Assembly: GCF_001556185.1 (NCBI RefSeq)
Contig: NZ_LSIJ01000105.1
Location: forward strand, 62,001 to 126,000
DNA: 64,000 nt
Source: Sphingomonas sp. CCH10-B3
GTDB lineage: Bacteria; Pseudomonadota; Alphaproteobacteria; Sphingomonadales; Sphingomonadaceae
Reading direction: 5' to 3'
Position 1 is the stretch's first letter; each line of letters begins with the position of its first letter. This document shows, in pieces, positions 51,846 through 61,600 of the stretch. The notes beneath the pieces were generated by a model. The model did no database searches. It was given only the letters and a program-made list of their open reading frames with translations, and was not told the origin of the DNA. A program made the position numbers and the translations under genes.

Positions 51846-52778
51846 ATGAACGACAAGCTGGTGACGTTGATCGGTGGCGGCGGGTTTCTGGGCCGCTATG
51901 TCGCACAGGCATTGCTCGAACAGGGCGCGCGCGTCCGCATCGCCCAGCGCAACCCGAAAGGCGCGCTTTTCCTGCGGCCGCTCGGCGGGCTCGGCCAGAT
52001 GCAGTTTGTCGCGGCCGATATCCGCAAGCCCGAATCGATCGCGCGCGCGGTCCAGGGCAGCGACGGCGTCGTCAATCTGGTCGGCATCCTGAAAGGCAAC
52101 TTCGAGTCGATCCAGGCGCGCGGCGCGGGTGACTTGGCTACAGCCGCCGCAGCGACCGGCGCTAGCGCGCTGGTTCATATCTCGGCAATTGGCGCCGACG
52201 CTGCTTCGGCATCCGCCTATGGCCGCAGCAAGGGCGAAGGCGAGGCCGCGGTCCTCGGCGCTTTCCCGGCTGCCACGATCCTGCGTCCCTCGATCGTGTT
52301 CGGGCGCGAGGACCAGTTCGTCAATCGCTTCGCGGCGATGATTGCCTCGGCGCCTGCCGTGCCGGTGGTGCGCGGCGTCACCAAATTCCAGCCAGTCTAT
52401 GTTGGCGATGTGGCGCGCGCGGTGGTGGCGGCGCTGGCAGCACCGGGCCAATATGGCGGGCGGACCTTCGAGCTTGGTGGCCCCGATGTCCTGTCGATGC
52501 GTGGCCTGATCGACTGGATCGCGGCGCAAACCGGGCAGCGCCCGACGATCATCGACCTGCCCGATGCGATTTCGGCAATGATCGCCACCTTCGGCTTCCT
52601 GCCCGGCGCACCGATTACCCGTGACCAGTGGACGATGCTCCAGCGCGATAATGTTGTTGCCCCCGGCGCGGCGGGGCTGGAAGCATTCGGCATTACCCCG
52701 ACGCCGCTCGACACGGTCGCGCCGGGCTGGCTGGTCCAGTATCGCCGCAACGGTCGCTTTACGACCCAGACCGCCTGA
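51846..52778 (+). CDS. complex I NDUFA9-subunit family / NAD(P)-binding atypical SDR protein
   Basis: Protein of 310 residues with a Rossmann start (LVTLIGGGGFLGRYVAQALL), then VVNLVGILKGNFESIQARGA and VYVGDVARAVVAAL. The bacterial family is annotated after the mitochondrial complex I accessory subunit NDUFA9, but the true role in bacteria is open. The start is MNDKLVTLIGG at 51846; longer readings run back toward the tRNA. It is the first core gene right of the island. Confidence 0.88.
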   Translation: MNDKLVTLIGGGGFLGRYVAQALLEQGARVRIAQRNPKGALFLRPLGGLGQMQFVAADIRKPESIARAVQGSDGVVNLVGILKGNFESIQARGAGDLATAAAATGASALVHISAIGADAASASAYGRSKGEGEAAVLGAFPAATILRPSIVFGREDQFVNRFAAMIASAPAVPVVRGVTKFQPVYVGDVARAVVAALAAPGQYGGRTFELGGPDVLSMRGLIDWIAAQTGQRPTIIDLPDAISAMIATFGFLPGAPITRDQWTMLQRDNVVAPGAAGLEAFGITPTPLDTVAPGWLVQYRRNGRFTTQTA

Positions 52779-52829
52779 CCGGCGCGTATTTCGACATCAC
52801 ACCGCGGCGACAGCCGCCTTGGGGGCTGC

Positions 52830-53639
52830 GTGAACGATATCCTGACCATCATCCTGCTCGGCATTGTCGAGGGGATCACCGAATTCCTGCCGGTTTCCTC
52901 GACAGGTCATCTGATTCTGGCGGGCGCGCTGCTCGGCTATGACGATGGCAAGTGGCAGCTGTTCAACATCGTGATCCAGCTCGGCTCGATTCTGGCCGTG
53001 GTCGTGCTTTACTGGCGCACCTTTTGGGCGGTGATGCAGGGGCTGATCAAGGGTGAGGCGGGCGCGGTCAAGTTCGTGACCAATTTGCTGATCGCCTTTG
53101 TACCGGCGGTCATCATCGGCCTGGCGTTTCGCAAGCAGATCGAGGCGCTGCTGCTCAATCCGATTGTCGTTGCAGTTGCGCTGATCGCGGGCGGTATCGC
53201 GATTCTGGTGATCGAGCGAGTGGTGAAGCCCGGCGAAGCCAAGGGGATTTCGGGGATCCCGGCGCGGACCGCGCTCGGCATCGGCGTGCTGCAATGCCTT
53301 GCGATGATTCCGGGGGTCAGCCGGTCGGGGGCGACCATCCTCGGCGCGCTCAGCTTGGGCGTCGAACGGCGCACGGCGGCGGAATTCAGCTTTTTCCTCG
53401 CGATCCCGACGATGCTCGGCGCCAGCGTGGTCGAACTGGCAAGCCACCGCGACACGCTGACGGCGGCCAATGGCGTCGGGATCGGTGGGATTGCGCTTGG
53501 CTTTGTCGTCTCGTTCGCCGTCGCGGTGCTGGTGGTGCGCTGGTTCGTCGGCATCGTCGGCAAATATGGGTTCGGCCCGTTCGCCTGGTATCGGATCATC
53601 GTCGGCAGCGCGGCGCTGGTGTGGCTGCTGGCCAGATAG
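52830..53639 (+). CDS. uppP: undecaprenyl-diphosphatase
   Basis: Membrane phosphatase (BacA/UppP) of 269 residues that recycles undecaprenyl pyrophosphate for cell-wall synthesis and gives bacitracin tolerance. The two signature motifs are EGITEFLPVSSTGHLI and PGVSRSGATILGALSLGVER. At least seven hydrophobic segments are visible. It starts with GTG at 52830 after a GGGGG-rich ribosome site. Confidence 0.96.
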   Translation: MNDILTIILLGIVEGITEFLPVSSTGHLILAGALLGYDDGKWQLFNIVIQLGSILAVVVLYWRTFWAVMQGLIKGEAGAVKFVTNLLIAFVPAVIIGLAFRKQIEALLLNPIVVAVALIAGGIAILVIERVVKPGEAKGISGIPARTALGIGVLQCLAMIPGVSRSGATILGALSLGVERRTAAEFSFFLAIPTMLGASVVELASHRDTLTAANGVGIGGIALGFVVSFAVAVLVVRWFVGIVGKYGFGPFAWYRIIVGSAALVWLLAR

Positions 53640-53801
53640 ATCCGAAACGGACTTATCGGACGCACAGTTGTCGCAAAAATATTGCCGTCGGGTGAAGTCG
53701 GCGAGCCATTAAGTCAGTAATATTGTCTTACTGGTCATTCTTTGCGTGACTCAATCGCCTTAGGGGCATAAAACTGCGCGCGAAGGTGAATGGGCAGCGC
53801 C

Positions 53802-55238
53802 ATGGCGAACGACTCAATGCTGAAATTCGTGGGGACCGCGCAGGCCTATCCGGCCAAGCGCGACCCGGCCCTGCGCGCCGAAGACTTCCGCGAGATCGCC
53901 GATCGCTACGCCGAGACGAGCGGCGAAGAACAGGCTGCGCGCTGTTCGCAATGCGGTGTGCCCTATTGCTCGGTACATTGTCCCTTGCACAACCACATCC
54001 CCGACTGGCTGCGGCTGACCGCCGAAGGGCGACTGCGCGAAGCTTATGAGCTGTCGAACGCGACCTCGACCATGCCCGAGATTTGCGGGCGAATTTGCCC
54101 GCAGGACCGGCTGTGCGAGGGCAATTGCGTCATCGAATTTTCAGGCCACGGCGCGGTCACGATCGGCGCGGTCGAAAAGTTCATCACCGACACGGCGTGG
54201 GACAAGGGCTGGGTCGAGCCGCTGATAGCGGGTCGAGCCACTGGCCAGTCGGTCGGCATCATCGGCGCAGGCCCGGCGGGACTGACGGCGGCGGAATATC
54301 TGCGCGGCGCCGGGCATGAAGTGCATGTCTATGACCGGCACGACCGCGCGGGTGGCCTGCTGACCTATGGCATTCCCGGCTTCAAGCTCGAAAAGCCGGT
54401 GGTGATGCGGCGGATCGAGCGGCTGGCAGCGGGCGGCATCGTCTTCCACGCGAATTTCGAGGTCGGGCGCGACGCGAGCCTTGTCGAGCTTCGCGACCGT
54501 CACGACGCGGTGCTGATCGCGACGGGCGTCTACAAGCCGCGCGCCATCAAGGCACCGGGAGTCGAGGCACAAGGCGTAGTCGAAGCGCTCGACTATCTGA
54601 TTGCGTCGAACCGCAAGGGCTTTGGCGATGATGTGCCCGCGTTCGATTCAGGCGCGCTGGATGCAGCCGGCAAGCATGTCATCGTCATCGGTGGCGGCGA
54701 TACCGCGATGGATTGCGTGCGCACTGCCGTGCGGCAGGGTGCGGCCTCGGTCAAATGCCTCTACCGCCGCGACCGCGCCAACATGCCCGGCAGCCAGCGC
54801 GAAGTCGCCAATGCCGAGGAAGAAGGCGTCGAGTTCGTCTGGCTGGCGGCGCCCGATGGCTTCTCCGGCGATCCGGTGCGCGCGGTGCGCGTCACCAGGA
54901 TGCGGCTCGGCGCGCCCGACGCAAGCGGGCGGCGCGCGCCCGAGCCCGATCCCGGCGCGGACGAGGAATTGCCCGCCGATCTCGTCATCAAGGCACTCGG
55001 CTTCGACCCCGAACCACTGCCGGTGCTGTTCGGCGCGCCCGAACTGCGCGTGACGCGCTGGGGGACGGTGGTGATTGATACCGCGAGCATGCAGACCAAC
55101 CTGCCCGGCGTCTTCGCGGCGGGCGACATCGTGCGCGGGGCGTCGCTGGTAGTATGGGCAATCCGCGACGGGCGCGATGTCGCGGCGAAGATGGGGCAAT
55201 ATCTGCGCGCGAAGGCAGCCGAAAGGAAAGCGGCATGA
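53802..55238 (+). CDS. gltD: glutamate synthase small subunit
   Basis: NADPH-oxidising subunit of glutamate synthase (478 residues). N-terminal cysteines for iron-sulfur clusters are in CSQCGVPYCSVHCPLHNHIP and CGRICPQDRLCEGNC. The FAD site is GIIGAGPAGLTAAEYLRGAG and the NADPH site is VIVIGGGDTAMDCVRTAVRQ. Starts at 53790 and 53802 are both possible; 53802 (MANDSML) is chosen for spacing. gltD here precedes gltB, and two small genes separate them, all joined by 4-bp overlaps. Confidence 0.93.
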   Translation: MANDSMLKFVGTAQAYPAKRDPALRAEDFREIADRYAETSGEEQAARCSQCGVPYCSVHCPLHNHIPDWLRLTAEGRLREAYELSNATSTMPEICGRICPQDRLCEGNCVIEFSGHGAVTIGAVEKFITDTAWDKGWVEPLIAGRATGQSVGIIGAGPAGLTAAEYLRGAGHEVHVYDRHDRAGGLLTYGIPGFKLEKPVVMRRIERLAAGGIVFHANFEVGRDASLVELRDRHDAVLIATGVYKPRAIKAPGVEAQGVVEALDYLIASNRKGFGDDVPAFDSGALDAAGKHVIVIGGGDTAMDCVRTAVRQGAASVKCLYRRDRANMPGSQREVANAEEEGVEFVWLAAPDGFSGDPVRAVRVTRMRLGAPDASGRRAPEPDPGADEELPADLVIKALGFDPEPLPVLFGAPELRVTRWGTVVIDTASMQTNLPGVFAAGDIVRGASLVVWAIRDGRDVAAKMGQYLRAKAAERKAA

Positions 55239-55531
55239 GGTTGCGCGAACGCGATATCGCCGGGATCCGAACCGCCGCACGCGAGGTTTTTGGCGACACG
55301 GCGGTCGTTCGCCTGTTCGGCAGTCGGCTCGATGATTGCGCGCGCGGTGGTGATATCGACCTCCATGTTGAAGCCGAAGCCAAGGATCTCGGCATCGACC
55401 GGCAACTCGCCTTTCGTCGGTTGCTGAACAAAGAAATCGGCGAACGTGCGATCGACATTGTCCTTTACGCGCGCGGGATGCAGCGCCGACCGATCGACGA
55501 GGTTGCTATTGGCGAAGGCGTTGTTCTGTGA
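55235..55531 (+). CDS. MNT-domain nucleotidyltransferase (MntA-type antitoxin)
   Basis: Protein of 98 residues with the minimal nucleotidyltransferase motif: GS at 29-30 (RLFGSRLDDCARGGDIDL), metal-binding Asp40 and Asp42, and a third Asp74 in AIDIVLYAR. In MntA-HepT pairs this enzyme AMPylates the HEPN toxin and thereby neutralises it. The ATG overlaps the gltD stop (ATGA) and the next gene overlaps its stop (GTGA). All catalytic residues appear present, so it should be active. Confidence 0.85.
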   Translation: MRLRERDIAGIRTAAREVFGDTAVVRLFGSRLDDCARGGDIDLHVEAEAKDLGIDRQLAFRRLLNKEIGERAIDIVLYARGMQRRPIDEVAIGEGVVL

Positions 55532-56013
55532 CGAGGCAACAAAGTGTCGAGCGAGCACTAGCGATGATTGCCGGGCCATTGGCTCGTCTGCACGAATCAG
55601 TGACGGAGGACGCCAATCTGTTTCCGCTGTCCGCCAATTCGTTCGACCGCCAATCGCGAAAGGCGCTGGATGCATTTCTGCAACGCTTTCAGCAAGTCTA
55701 TGACATTCTTGCGAGAAAAGTGATGCCTGCGATGCACTTATTCTTGACCGCAGATGTTCGGCCGCGCTCCTTCCGCGACACGCTCGACGCATTCGAACGA
55801 CTTGAATTGATCGACAGCGCCGATCGATGGGAAGAACTGAACGAGCTACGAAACCGGCTAATCCACGAATACGCCCTCGACGATTTGACGCGGGCGCACG
55901 AGTTGAACGCTGCCTTTGCCGCTGCTCCCATGATCACAGCAGCCGCTGAGCGCTTTGCGCATATCATTGCGGCGAAGGATTTCGACGACCTTGGGGCCGA
56001 AACACAGAAATGA
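55528..56013 (+). CDS. HepT-like HEPN-domain ribonuclease (toxin)
   Basis: Helical protein of 161 residues with the HEPN motif Rx4HxY: R108, H113 and Y115 in ELRNRLIHEYALDD. In HepT toxins Arg and His form the RNase site and the Tyr is AMPylated by MntA. Starts with GTG at 55528. Its stop overlaps the gltB start (ATGA). Together with the gene before it this is a complete toxin-antitoxin-type module inside an assimilation operon. The antitoxin comes first. Confidence 0.83.
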   Translation: MTRQQSVERALAMIAGPLARLHESVTEDANLFPLSANSFDRQSRKALDAFLQRFQQVYDILARKVMPAMHLFLTADVRPRSFRDTLDAFERLELIDSADRWEELNELRNRLIHEYALDDLTRAHELNAAFAAAPMITAAAERFAHIIAAKDFDDLGAETQK

Positions 56014-59000
56014 CCGACGAACGCGCCCGCCTTGCCGCCGAGGGCATGTATCGCCCCGATATGGAATCCGATGCCTGCGGCGTCGGCCTCGTCGCTGCGA
56101 CCGACGGCAAGCCCAGCCGCCGCGTCGTGCAATCGGCGATCGAGGCACTGAAGGCCGTATGGCACCGCGGCGCGGTCGATGCCGATGGCAAGACCGGCGA
56201 CGGCGCAGGGCTGCTGCTCGACCTGCCGACTGCCTTTTTCGACGATGCGATTGCGCTCTCGGGGCACCGGCCGCTGCCCAACCGGCTGGCGGTCGGCATG
56301 GTCTTCCTGCCGCGCACCGACCTGTCGGCGCAGGAAGCGTGCCGGACGATCGTCGAAAGCGCGATCATCGAGGAAGGCTATACGATTTACGGCTGGCGGC
56401 AGGTGCCGGTCGATGTGTCGGTGATCGGCCAGAAAGCGCAGGCAACGCGGCCCGAGATCGAGCAGATCATGATCGCCGGGCCGATGCCCGACGATGCCAG
56501 CGTCGCCGAGTTCGAAAAGAACCTCTATCTGATCCGCCGGCGGATCGAAAAGCGCGTGATCGCCGCGCAAATCCAAGGCTTCTACATCTGTTCGCTGTCG
56601 TGTCGCTCGATCATCTACAAGGGCCTGTTCCTTGCCGAAAGCCTGTCGGTCTTCTATCCCGACCTTCGCGACAGCCGCTTCGAAAGCCGCGTCGCGATTT
56701 TCCACCAGCGTTATTCGACCAACACTTTCCCGCAGTGGTGGCTCGCGCAACCGTTCCGCTGCCTCGCGCACAACGGTGAGATCAACACAATCCGCGGCAA
56801 CAAGAACTGGATGCTCAGCCACGAGATCAAGATGGCGAGCCTCGCGTTCGGCGAACATAGCGAAGACATCAAGCCGGTAATCCCGGCAGGCGCCAGCGAC
56901 ACCGCCGCGCTCGATGCGGTGTTCGAGGCGATCTGCCGCTCGGGCCGCGACGCGCCGACCGCCAAGCTCATGCTCGTCCCCGAAGCGTGGCAGGACGAAA
57001 TCGACATGCCGCCCGAGCATCTGGCGATGTACCAATATCTGGCGAGCGTGATGGAGCCGTGGGACGGCCCCGCTGCGCTGGCAATGACCGATGGCCAATG
57101 GGCCGTCGCGGGCGTCGATCGCAATGCGCTGCGCCCGCTGCGCTACACGCGCACCAACGACGGGCTGCTGATCGTCGGCAGCGAAAGCGGCATGGTGGTG
57201 GTGCCCGAAACGACGATCATCGAAAAGGGTCGGCTCGGCCCCGGCCAGATGATTGCAGTCGATCTGGAAGCGGGTGAAGTGCTCGGCGACCGCGCCGTCA
57301 AGGACCGGGTCGCCGCCGAGGCCGATTATGCCGCGATGATCGGCGATTATCTGACGATCGACCAGCTTCCTGCGGTGGCGGTCAAGCGCCGCCGCTATGA
57401 CCGGCCCGAACTGATCCGGCGCCAGATCGCCGCCGGCCAGTCGATCGAGGAAATGGAGCTGATCCTCAGCCCGCTCGTGCTCGACGGCAAGGAAGCGGTC
57501 GGATCGATGGGCGACGACACGCCGCTCGCCGTCATTTCGGACAAGCCGCGCCTGATCAGCCAGTTTTTCCGCCAGAATTTCAGCCAGGTTACCAACCCGC
57601 CGATCGACCCGTTGCGCGAGCGCCGGGTGATGACCCTGCGCACCCGCTTCGGCAATCTTGCCAATATCCTCGACATCGCCGGCGCGAAGAATCCGGTGCT
57701 GGTGCTCGATTCACCGGTGTTGACCTGCGCCGACTGGGATCGGCTGAAGGCGCATTTCGGCAGCCAGGCGGCCGAGATCGACTGTACTTTCGCCGCCGGT
57801 GGCGGACCCGAGACACTGCGCGCGGCGATCCAGCACATCCGCGCGCAAGCCGAACAGGCAGTGCGCGAGGGCCGCACCGACCTGTTCCTGACCGACGAAG
57901 CCGTCGGACCCGACCGGGTGGCGATCGCGGGGGTGCTCGCGGCGGCGGCGGTCCACACGCATCTGGTGCGCAAGGGACTGCGCTCCTACGCCAGTGTCAA
58001 CATCCGCACCGCCGAATGCCTCGATACGCATTATTACGCCGTGCTGATCGGCGTCGGCGCGACAACCGTGAATGCCTATCTCGCCGAAGCAGCGATCGTC
58101 GACCGCCATGCGCGCGGGCTGTTCGGCACGCTGACGATCGAGGAATGCCTCGCCCGCCACCGCACCTCGATCGAAGACGGGCTGCTGAAGATCATGTCGA
58201 AAATGGGGATCGCCGTGATCTCCAGCTATCGCGGCGGCTATAATTTCGAAGCGGTCGGGCTGTCGCGCAGCCTAGTCAATGATCTCTTCCCGGGTATGCC
58301 GGCCAAGATTTCGGGCGAAGGCTATGTCTCGCTGCATCTGTCGGCGACGATGCGGCACGATGCGGCCTTCGCAGCACCGGTTGCGACGCTGCCGATCGGC
58401 GGCTTCTATCGCCAGCGCGCGGGTGGCGAGACGCATGCTTATTCGGCGCCGCTGATGCACTTGCTGCAGAATGCGGTCGCGAACGACAGCTATTCGACGT
58501 ATCTGCAATTCTCGCGCGGGGTGGCCGATCTGCCGCCGGTTTACCTGCGCGATCTGCTTCAGTTCAATTTCCCGGCAGAAGGCGTGCCGGTCGATCAGGT
58601 CGAAGCGATCACCGAAATCCGCAAGCGGTTCGTGACGCCGGGCATGTCGCTCGGCGCGCTCAGCCCCGAAGCGCATGAAACGCTGGCGATCGCGATGAAC
58701 CGCATCGGCGCCAAAGCGGTGTCGGGCGAAGGTGGCGAGGACCGCAGCCGTTACACACCCTACGACAATGGCGACAACGCCAATTCGTCGATCAAGCAGG
58801 TCGCGAGCGGGCGCTTCGGCGTGACGGCGGAATATCTCAATGCCTGCGAGGAAATCGAGATCAAGGTCGCGCAAGGCGCCAAGCCCGGCGAGGGCGGGCA
58901 ACTCCCCGGCTTCAAGGTGACCGAGCTGATCGCCAAGCTGCGCCATGCGACACCGGGCGTCACGCTCATCTCGCCGCCGCCGCATCACGACATTTATTCG

Positions 59001-60518
59001 ATCGAGGATCTGGCGCAGCTCATCTACGACCTGAAGCAGATCAACCCGCGCGCGCGGGTGTGCGTGAAACTGGTGTCGTCGGCGGGGATCGGCACGGTCG
59101 CGGCGGGTGTTGCCAAAGCGCATGCCGATGTTATCCTTGTCTCGGGCAACGTCGGTGGCACCGGTGCCTCGCCCCAGACCAGCATCAAATATGCCGGCAC
59201 GCCGTGGGAAATGGGGCTGTCCGAAGTCAATCAGGTGCTGACCCTCAATGGCTTGCGCCACCGCGTGCGGCTGCGCACCGACGGGGGGCTTCGCACCGGG
59301 CGCGACATCGTCGTCGCCGCGATCCTCGGCGCCGAGGAATTCGGCATCGGCACGCTTTCGCTGGTGGCGATGGGCTGCATCATGGTCCGGCAATGCCATT
59401 CGAACACTTGCCCGGTCGGCGTCTGCACGCAGGACGAGCGGCTGCGCGCGAAATTCGGGGGCAGCCCGGAAAAGGTCATCAACCTGATGACCTTCATTGC
59501 CGAAGAAGTGCGCGACATCCTCGCGCGGCTCGGCGTGCGCAGCCTCGACGAGGTGATCGGCCGCACCGAATTGCTCCGCCAGGTGAGTCGCGGCGCCGAA
59601 CATCTCGACGATCTCGATCTCAACCCGATCCTGGCGAAAGTCGATGCCGACGACGACCAGCGCCGCTTTTCGTTGCCGACATGGCGCAACGAAGTACCCG
59701 ACAGTCTCGACGCGCAGATGATCCGCGATGCTGCCGCCGTCTTCTCGCGCGGCGAAAAGATGCAGCTCACCTATTCGGTGCGCAACACCCACCGCGCGGT
59801 CGGCACGCGGCTGTCGAGCGAGATCACGCGGACGATCGGCATGTCGAAGCTGGCCGACGGCCATGTCCATGTTCGCCTGCGCGGATCAGCAGGGCAGAGC
59901 CTTGGCGCCTTCCTGTGCAAGGGCATCACGCTAGAGGTGTTCGGCGACGCCAACGACTATGTCGGCAAGGGGCTGTCGGGCGGCATCATCGCGGTGCGCC
60001 CGGTGGTGAGCTCGAGCCTGATCAGCCACCAGAATACGATCATCGGCAACACAGTGCTTTATGGCGCGACGGCAGGGAAATTGTTCGCAGCGGGACAGGC
60101 CGGCGAGCGCTTCGCGGTCCGCAATTCGGGCGCCGACGTGGTGGTCGAAGGCTGCGGCGCCAACGGTTGCGAATATATGACCGGCGGCACGGCAGTCGTG
60201 CTCGGCGAGGTCGGCGCCAATTTCGGCGCGGGCATGAGCGGGGGAATGGCGTTCGTTTATGACCCGGCGGACACGTTCCCCCGGCGCGCCAATCCCGACA
60301 GTATCGTCTGGCAAAGGCTGGCGTCGCTGCACTGGGAATCGGTGCTGTTCAACCTGATCCGCGCGCATGCCGAGGCGACTGACAGCAAATGGGCCGCAAG
60401 CCTGATCGACGAATGGGACCGGGTGGCGGGCCATTTCTGGCAAGTGGTGCCGAAGGAAATGCTGGGTCGGCTGCCCCACCCGCTCGACGACACACCCGCC
60501 GCCGTCGCCGCCGAATAG
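56010..60518 (+). CDS. gltB: glutamate synthase large subunit
   Basis: Subunit of 1502 residues that makes glutamate from glutamine and 2-oxoglutarate with GltD. The N-terminal amidotransferase nucleophile is Cys23 in MESDACGVGLVAATDG, exposed after removal of a short propeptide. The FMN and central synthase domains include GEGGEDRSRYTPYDNGDNAN, KPGEGGQLPGFKV, SGNVGGTGASPQTSIKY and the [3Fe-4S] cysteines in GCIMVRQCHSNTCPVGVCTQ. The C-terminal GXGXG repeat domain is intact. Translation is coupled to the HEPN gene upstream by ATGA. Confidence 0.97.
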   Translation: MTDERARLAAEGMYRPDMESDACGVGLVAATDGKPSRRVVQSAIEALKAVWHRGAVDADGKTGDGAGLLLDLPTAFFDDAIALSGHRPLPNRLAVGMVFLPRTDLSAQEACRTIVESAIIEEGYTIYGWRQVPVDVSVIGQKAQATRPEIEQIMIAGPMPDDASVAEFEKNLYLIRRRIEKRVIAAQIQGFYICSLSCRSIIYKGLFLAESLSVFYPDLRDSRFESRVAIFHQRYSTNTFPQWWLAQPFRCLAHNGEINTIRGNKNWMLSHEIKMASLAFGEHSEDIKPVIPAGASDTAALDAVFEAICRSGRDAPTAKLMLVPEAWQDEIDMPPEHLAMYQYLASVMEPWDGPAALAMTDGQWAVAGVDRNALRPLRYTRTNDGLLIVGSESGMVVVPETTIIEKGRLGPGQMIAVDLEAGEVLGDRAVKDRVAAEADYAAMIGDYLTIDQLPAVAVKRRRYDRPELIRRQIAAGQSIEEMELILSPLVLDGKEAVGSMGDDTPLAVISDKPRLISQFFRQNFSQVTNPPIDPLRERRVMTLRTRFGNLANILDIAGAKNPVLVLDSPVLTCADWDRLKAHFGSQAAEIDCTFAAGGGPETLRAAIQHIRAQAEQAVREGRTDLFLTDEAVGPDRVAIAGVLAAAAVHTHLVRKGLRSYASVNIRTAECLDTHYYAVLIGVGATTVNAYLAEAAIVDRHARGLFGTLTIEECLARHRTSIEDGLLKIMSKMGIAVISSYRGGYNFEAVGLSRSLVNDLFPGMPAKISGEGYVSLHLSATMRHDAAFAAPVATLPIGGFYRQRAGGETHAYSAPLMHLLQNAVANDSYSTYLQFSRGVADLPPVYLRDLLQFNFPAEGVPVDQVEAITEIRKRFVTPGMSLGALSPEAHETLAIAMNRIGAKAVSGEGGEDRSRYTPYDNGDNANSSIKQVASGRFGVTAEYLNACEEIEIKVAQGAKPGEGGQLPGFKVTELIAKLRHATPGVTLISPPPHHDIYSIEDLAQLIYDLKQINPRARVCVKLVSSAGIGTVAAGVAKAHADVILVSGNVGGTGASPQTSIKYAGTPWEMGLSEVNQVLTLNGLRHRVRLRTDGGLRTGRDIVVAAILGAEEFGIGTLSLVAMGCIMVRQCHSNTCPVGVCTQDERLRAKFGGSPEKVINLMTFIAEEVRDILARLGVRSLDEVIGRTELLRQVSRGAEHLDDLDLNPILAKVDADDDQRRFSLPTWRNEVPDSLDAQMIRDAAAVFSRGEKMQLTYSVRNTHRAVGTRLSSEITRTIGMSKLADGHVHVRLRGSAGQSLGAFLCKGITLEVFGDANDYVGKGLSGGIIAVRPVVSSSLISHQNTIIGNTVLYGATAGKLFAAGQAGERFAVRNSGADVVVEGCGANGCEYMTGGTAVVLGEVGANFGAGMSGGMAFVYDPADTFPRRANPDSIVWQRLASLHWESVLFNLIRAHAEATDSKWAASLIDEWDRVAGHFWQVVPKEMLGRLPHPLDDTPAAVAAE

Positions 60519-60557
60519 CGCTTGGCGCGGGCGCGATGCATGGCCTAGACCATTGCC

Positions 60558-61229
60558 ATGTGGCAGCTTTACCAATTCCCGCTCTGTCCCTTTTCGCGAA
60601 AAGTGCGCCTGCTGCTGGGTGAAAAGGGCGTCGGTTACGATCTGGTCCGCGAATCGCCCTGGGCGCGGCGTGACGAGTTCATGGACATGAACCCCGCCGG
60701 ACAGACGCCGGTCATGGCCGATCCCGGCCGCAATCTGCTGCTGATCGATTCGTCGGCGATCTGCGAATATTTCGAGGAAACGGTCGAACAGGCGGCAATG
60801 ATCAACGGCACCGCCGCCAACCGCGCCGAGACGCGGCGGCTGGTCGCGTGGTTCGATCATCAATTCTATCAGGAAGTGACAGCGCCCCTGCTGCACGAAC
60901 GGATGATCAAGCGCATCGTCCACCGCGCGGCGCCCGATGCCAAGGTGCTGCGCGAGGCAATGAAGGCAGCGATCGGGCAGCTCGACTATATCGATTTCCT
61001 GCTCGATCACCGTACCTGGATCGGCGGCGCGACGATGGGCCTCGCCGATCTGGCCGCTGCCGCGCAGATTTCGGTTGCCGATTATCTGGGCGGGATTGAC
61101 TGGAAGGGGCATGAACAGACCGCGCGCTGGTATCGGGGGTTCAAGAGCCGGCCTTCCTTTCGGCCGCTGCTGAGCGAGCGGATGGAGGGTATCGCCCCGC
61201 CCAGCTATTACGACGACGTCGATTTCTGA
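60558..61229 (+). CDS. glutathione S-transferase family protein
   Basis: Protein of 223 residues. The thioredoxin-like N-terminal domain has LYQFPLCPFSRKVRLLLGEK and NPAGQTPVMADPG, then LLIDSSAICEYFEE for the glutathione gamma-glutamyl contact. The C-terminal helical domain follows. The catalytic residue cannot be assigned with confidence. Its stop and the next start share an A (TGATG). Confidence 0.9.
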   Translation: MWQLYQFPLCPFSRKVRLLLGEKGVGYDLVRESPWARRDEFMDMNPAGQTPVMADPGRNLLLIDSSAICEYFEETVEQAAMINGTAANRAETRRLVAWFDHQFYQEVTAPLLHERMIKRIVHRAAPDAKVLREAMKAAIGQLDYIDFLLDHRTWIGGATMGLADLAAAAQISVADYLGGIDWKGHEQTARWYRGFKSRPSFRPLLSERMEGIAPPSYYDDVDF

Positions 61230-61600
61230 TGCACGTTGCGCCTGATCCGGCGGCACAGGTGGCGGCGACGATCGGCTTCGATGATTTCATGAAGGTCGAC
61301 ATCCGCGTCGGCACGATCATCGCTGCCGATCCTTTTCCGGAAGCGCGCAAACCCTCCTACAAGCTGACGATCGACTTCGGACCCGTCATCGGGGTGAAGA
61401 AAAGCTCGGCGCAGATCACCGAATATTACAGGCTGGAGGACCTGCCCGGCACGCAGGTTGCCGCCGTCGTCAATTTCGCGCCGCGCCAGATCGGCAAGTT
61501 CATGTCCGAAGTGCTGACGCTCGGCTTTCCCGATGCGGAAGGAAAGGTCGTGCTGGTGCGGCCGAGCGCGCCGGTGCCCAACGGCGGGCGGCTGTTCTAG
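61229..61600 (+). CDS. tRNA-binding domain protein (CsaA-like)
   Basis: Protein of 123 residues with the EMAP/tRNA-binding OB fold: FMKVDIRVGTIIAADPFPEA, then KPSYKLTIDFG and the end VLVRPSAPVPNGGRLF typical of CsaA. CsaA is described as a secretion-related chaperone; the role in alphaproteobacteria is less clear. It ends exactly where the convergent pepN stop begins. Confidence 0.9.
   Translation: MHVAPDPAAQVAATIGFDDFMKVDIRVGTIIAADPFPEARKPSYKLTIDFGPVIGVKKSSAQITEYYRLEDLPGTQVAAVVNFAPRQIGKFMSEVLTLGFPDAEGKVVLVRPSAPVPNGGRLF

Noticed and set aside
58272..59870. 532-codon frame opposite gltB
   Set aside because: Shadow frame. The gltB protein is complete on the other strand and the antisense translation has no recognisable domain.
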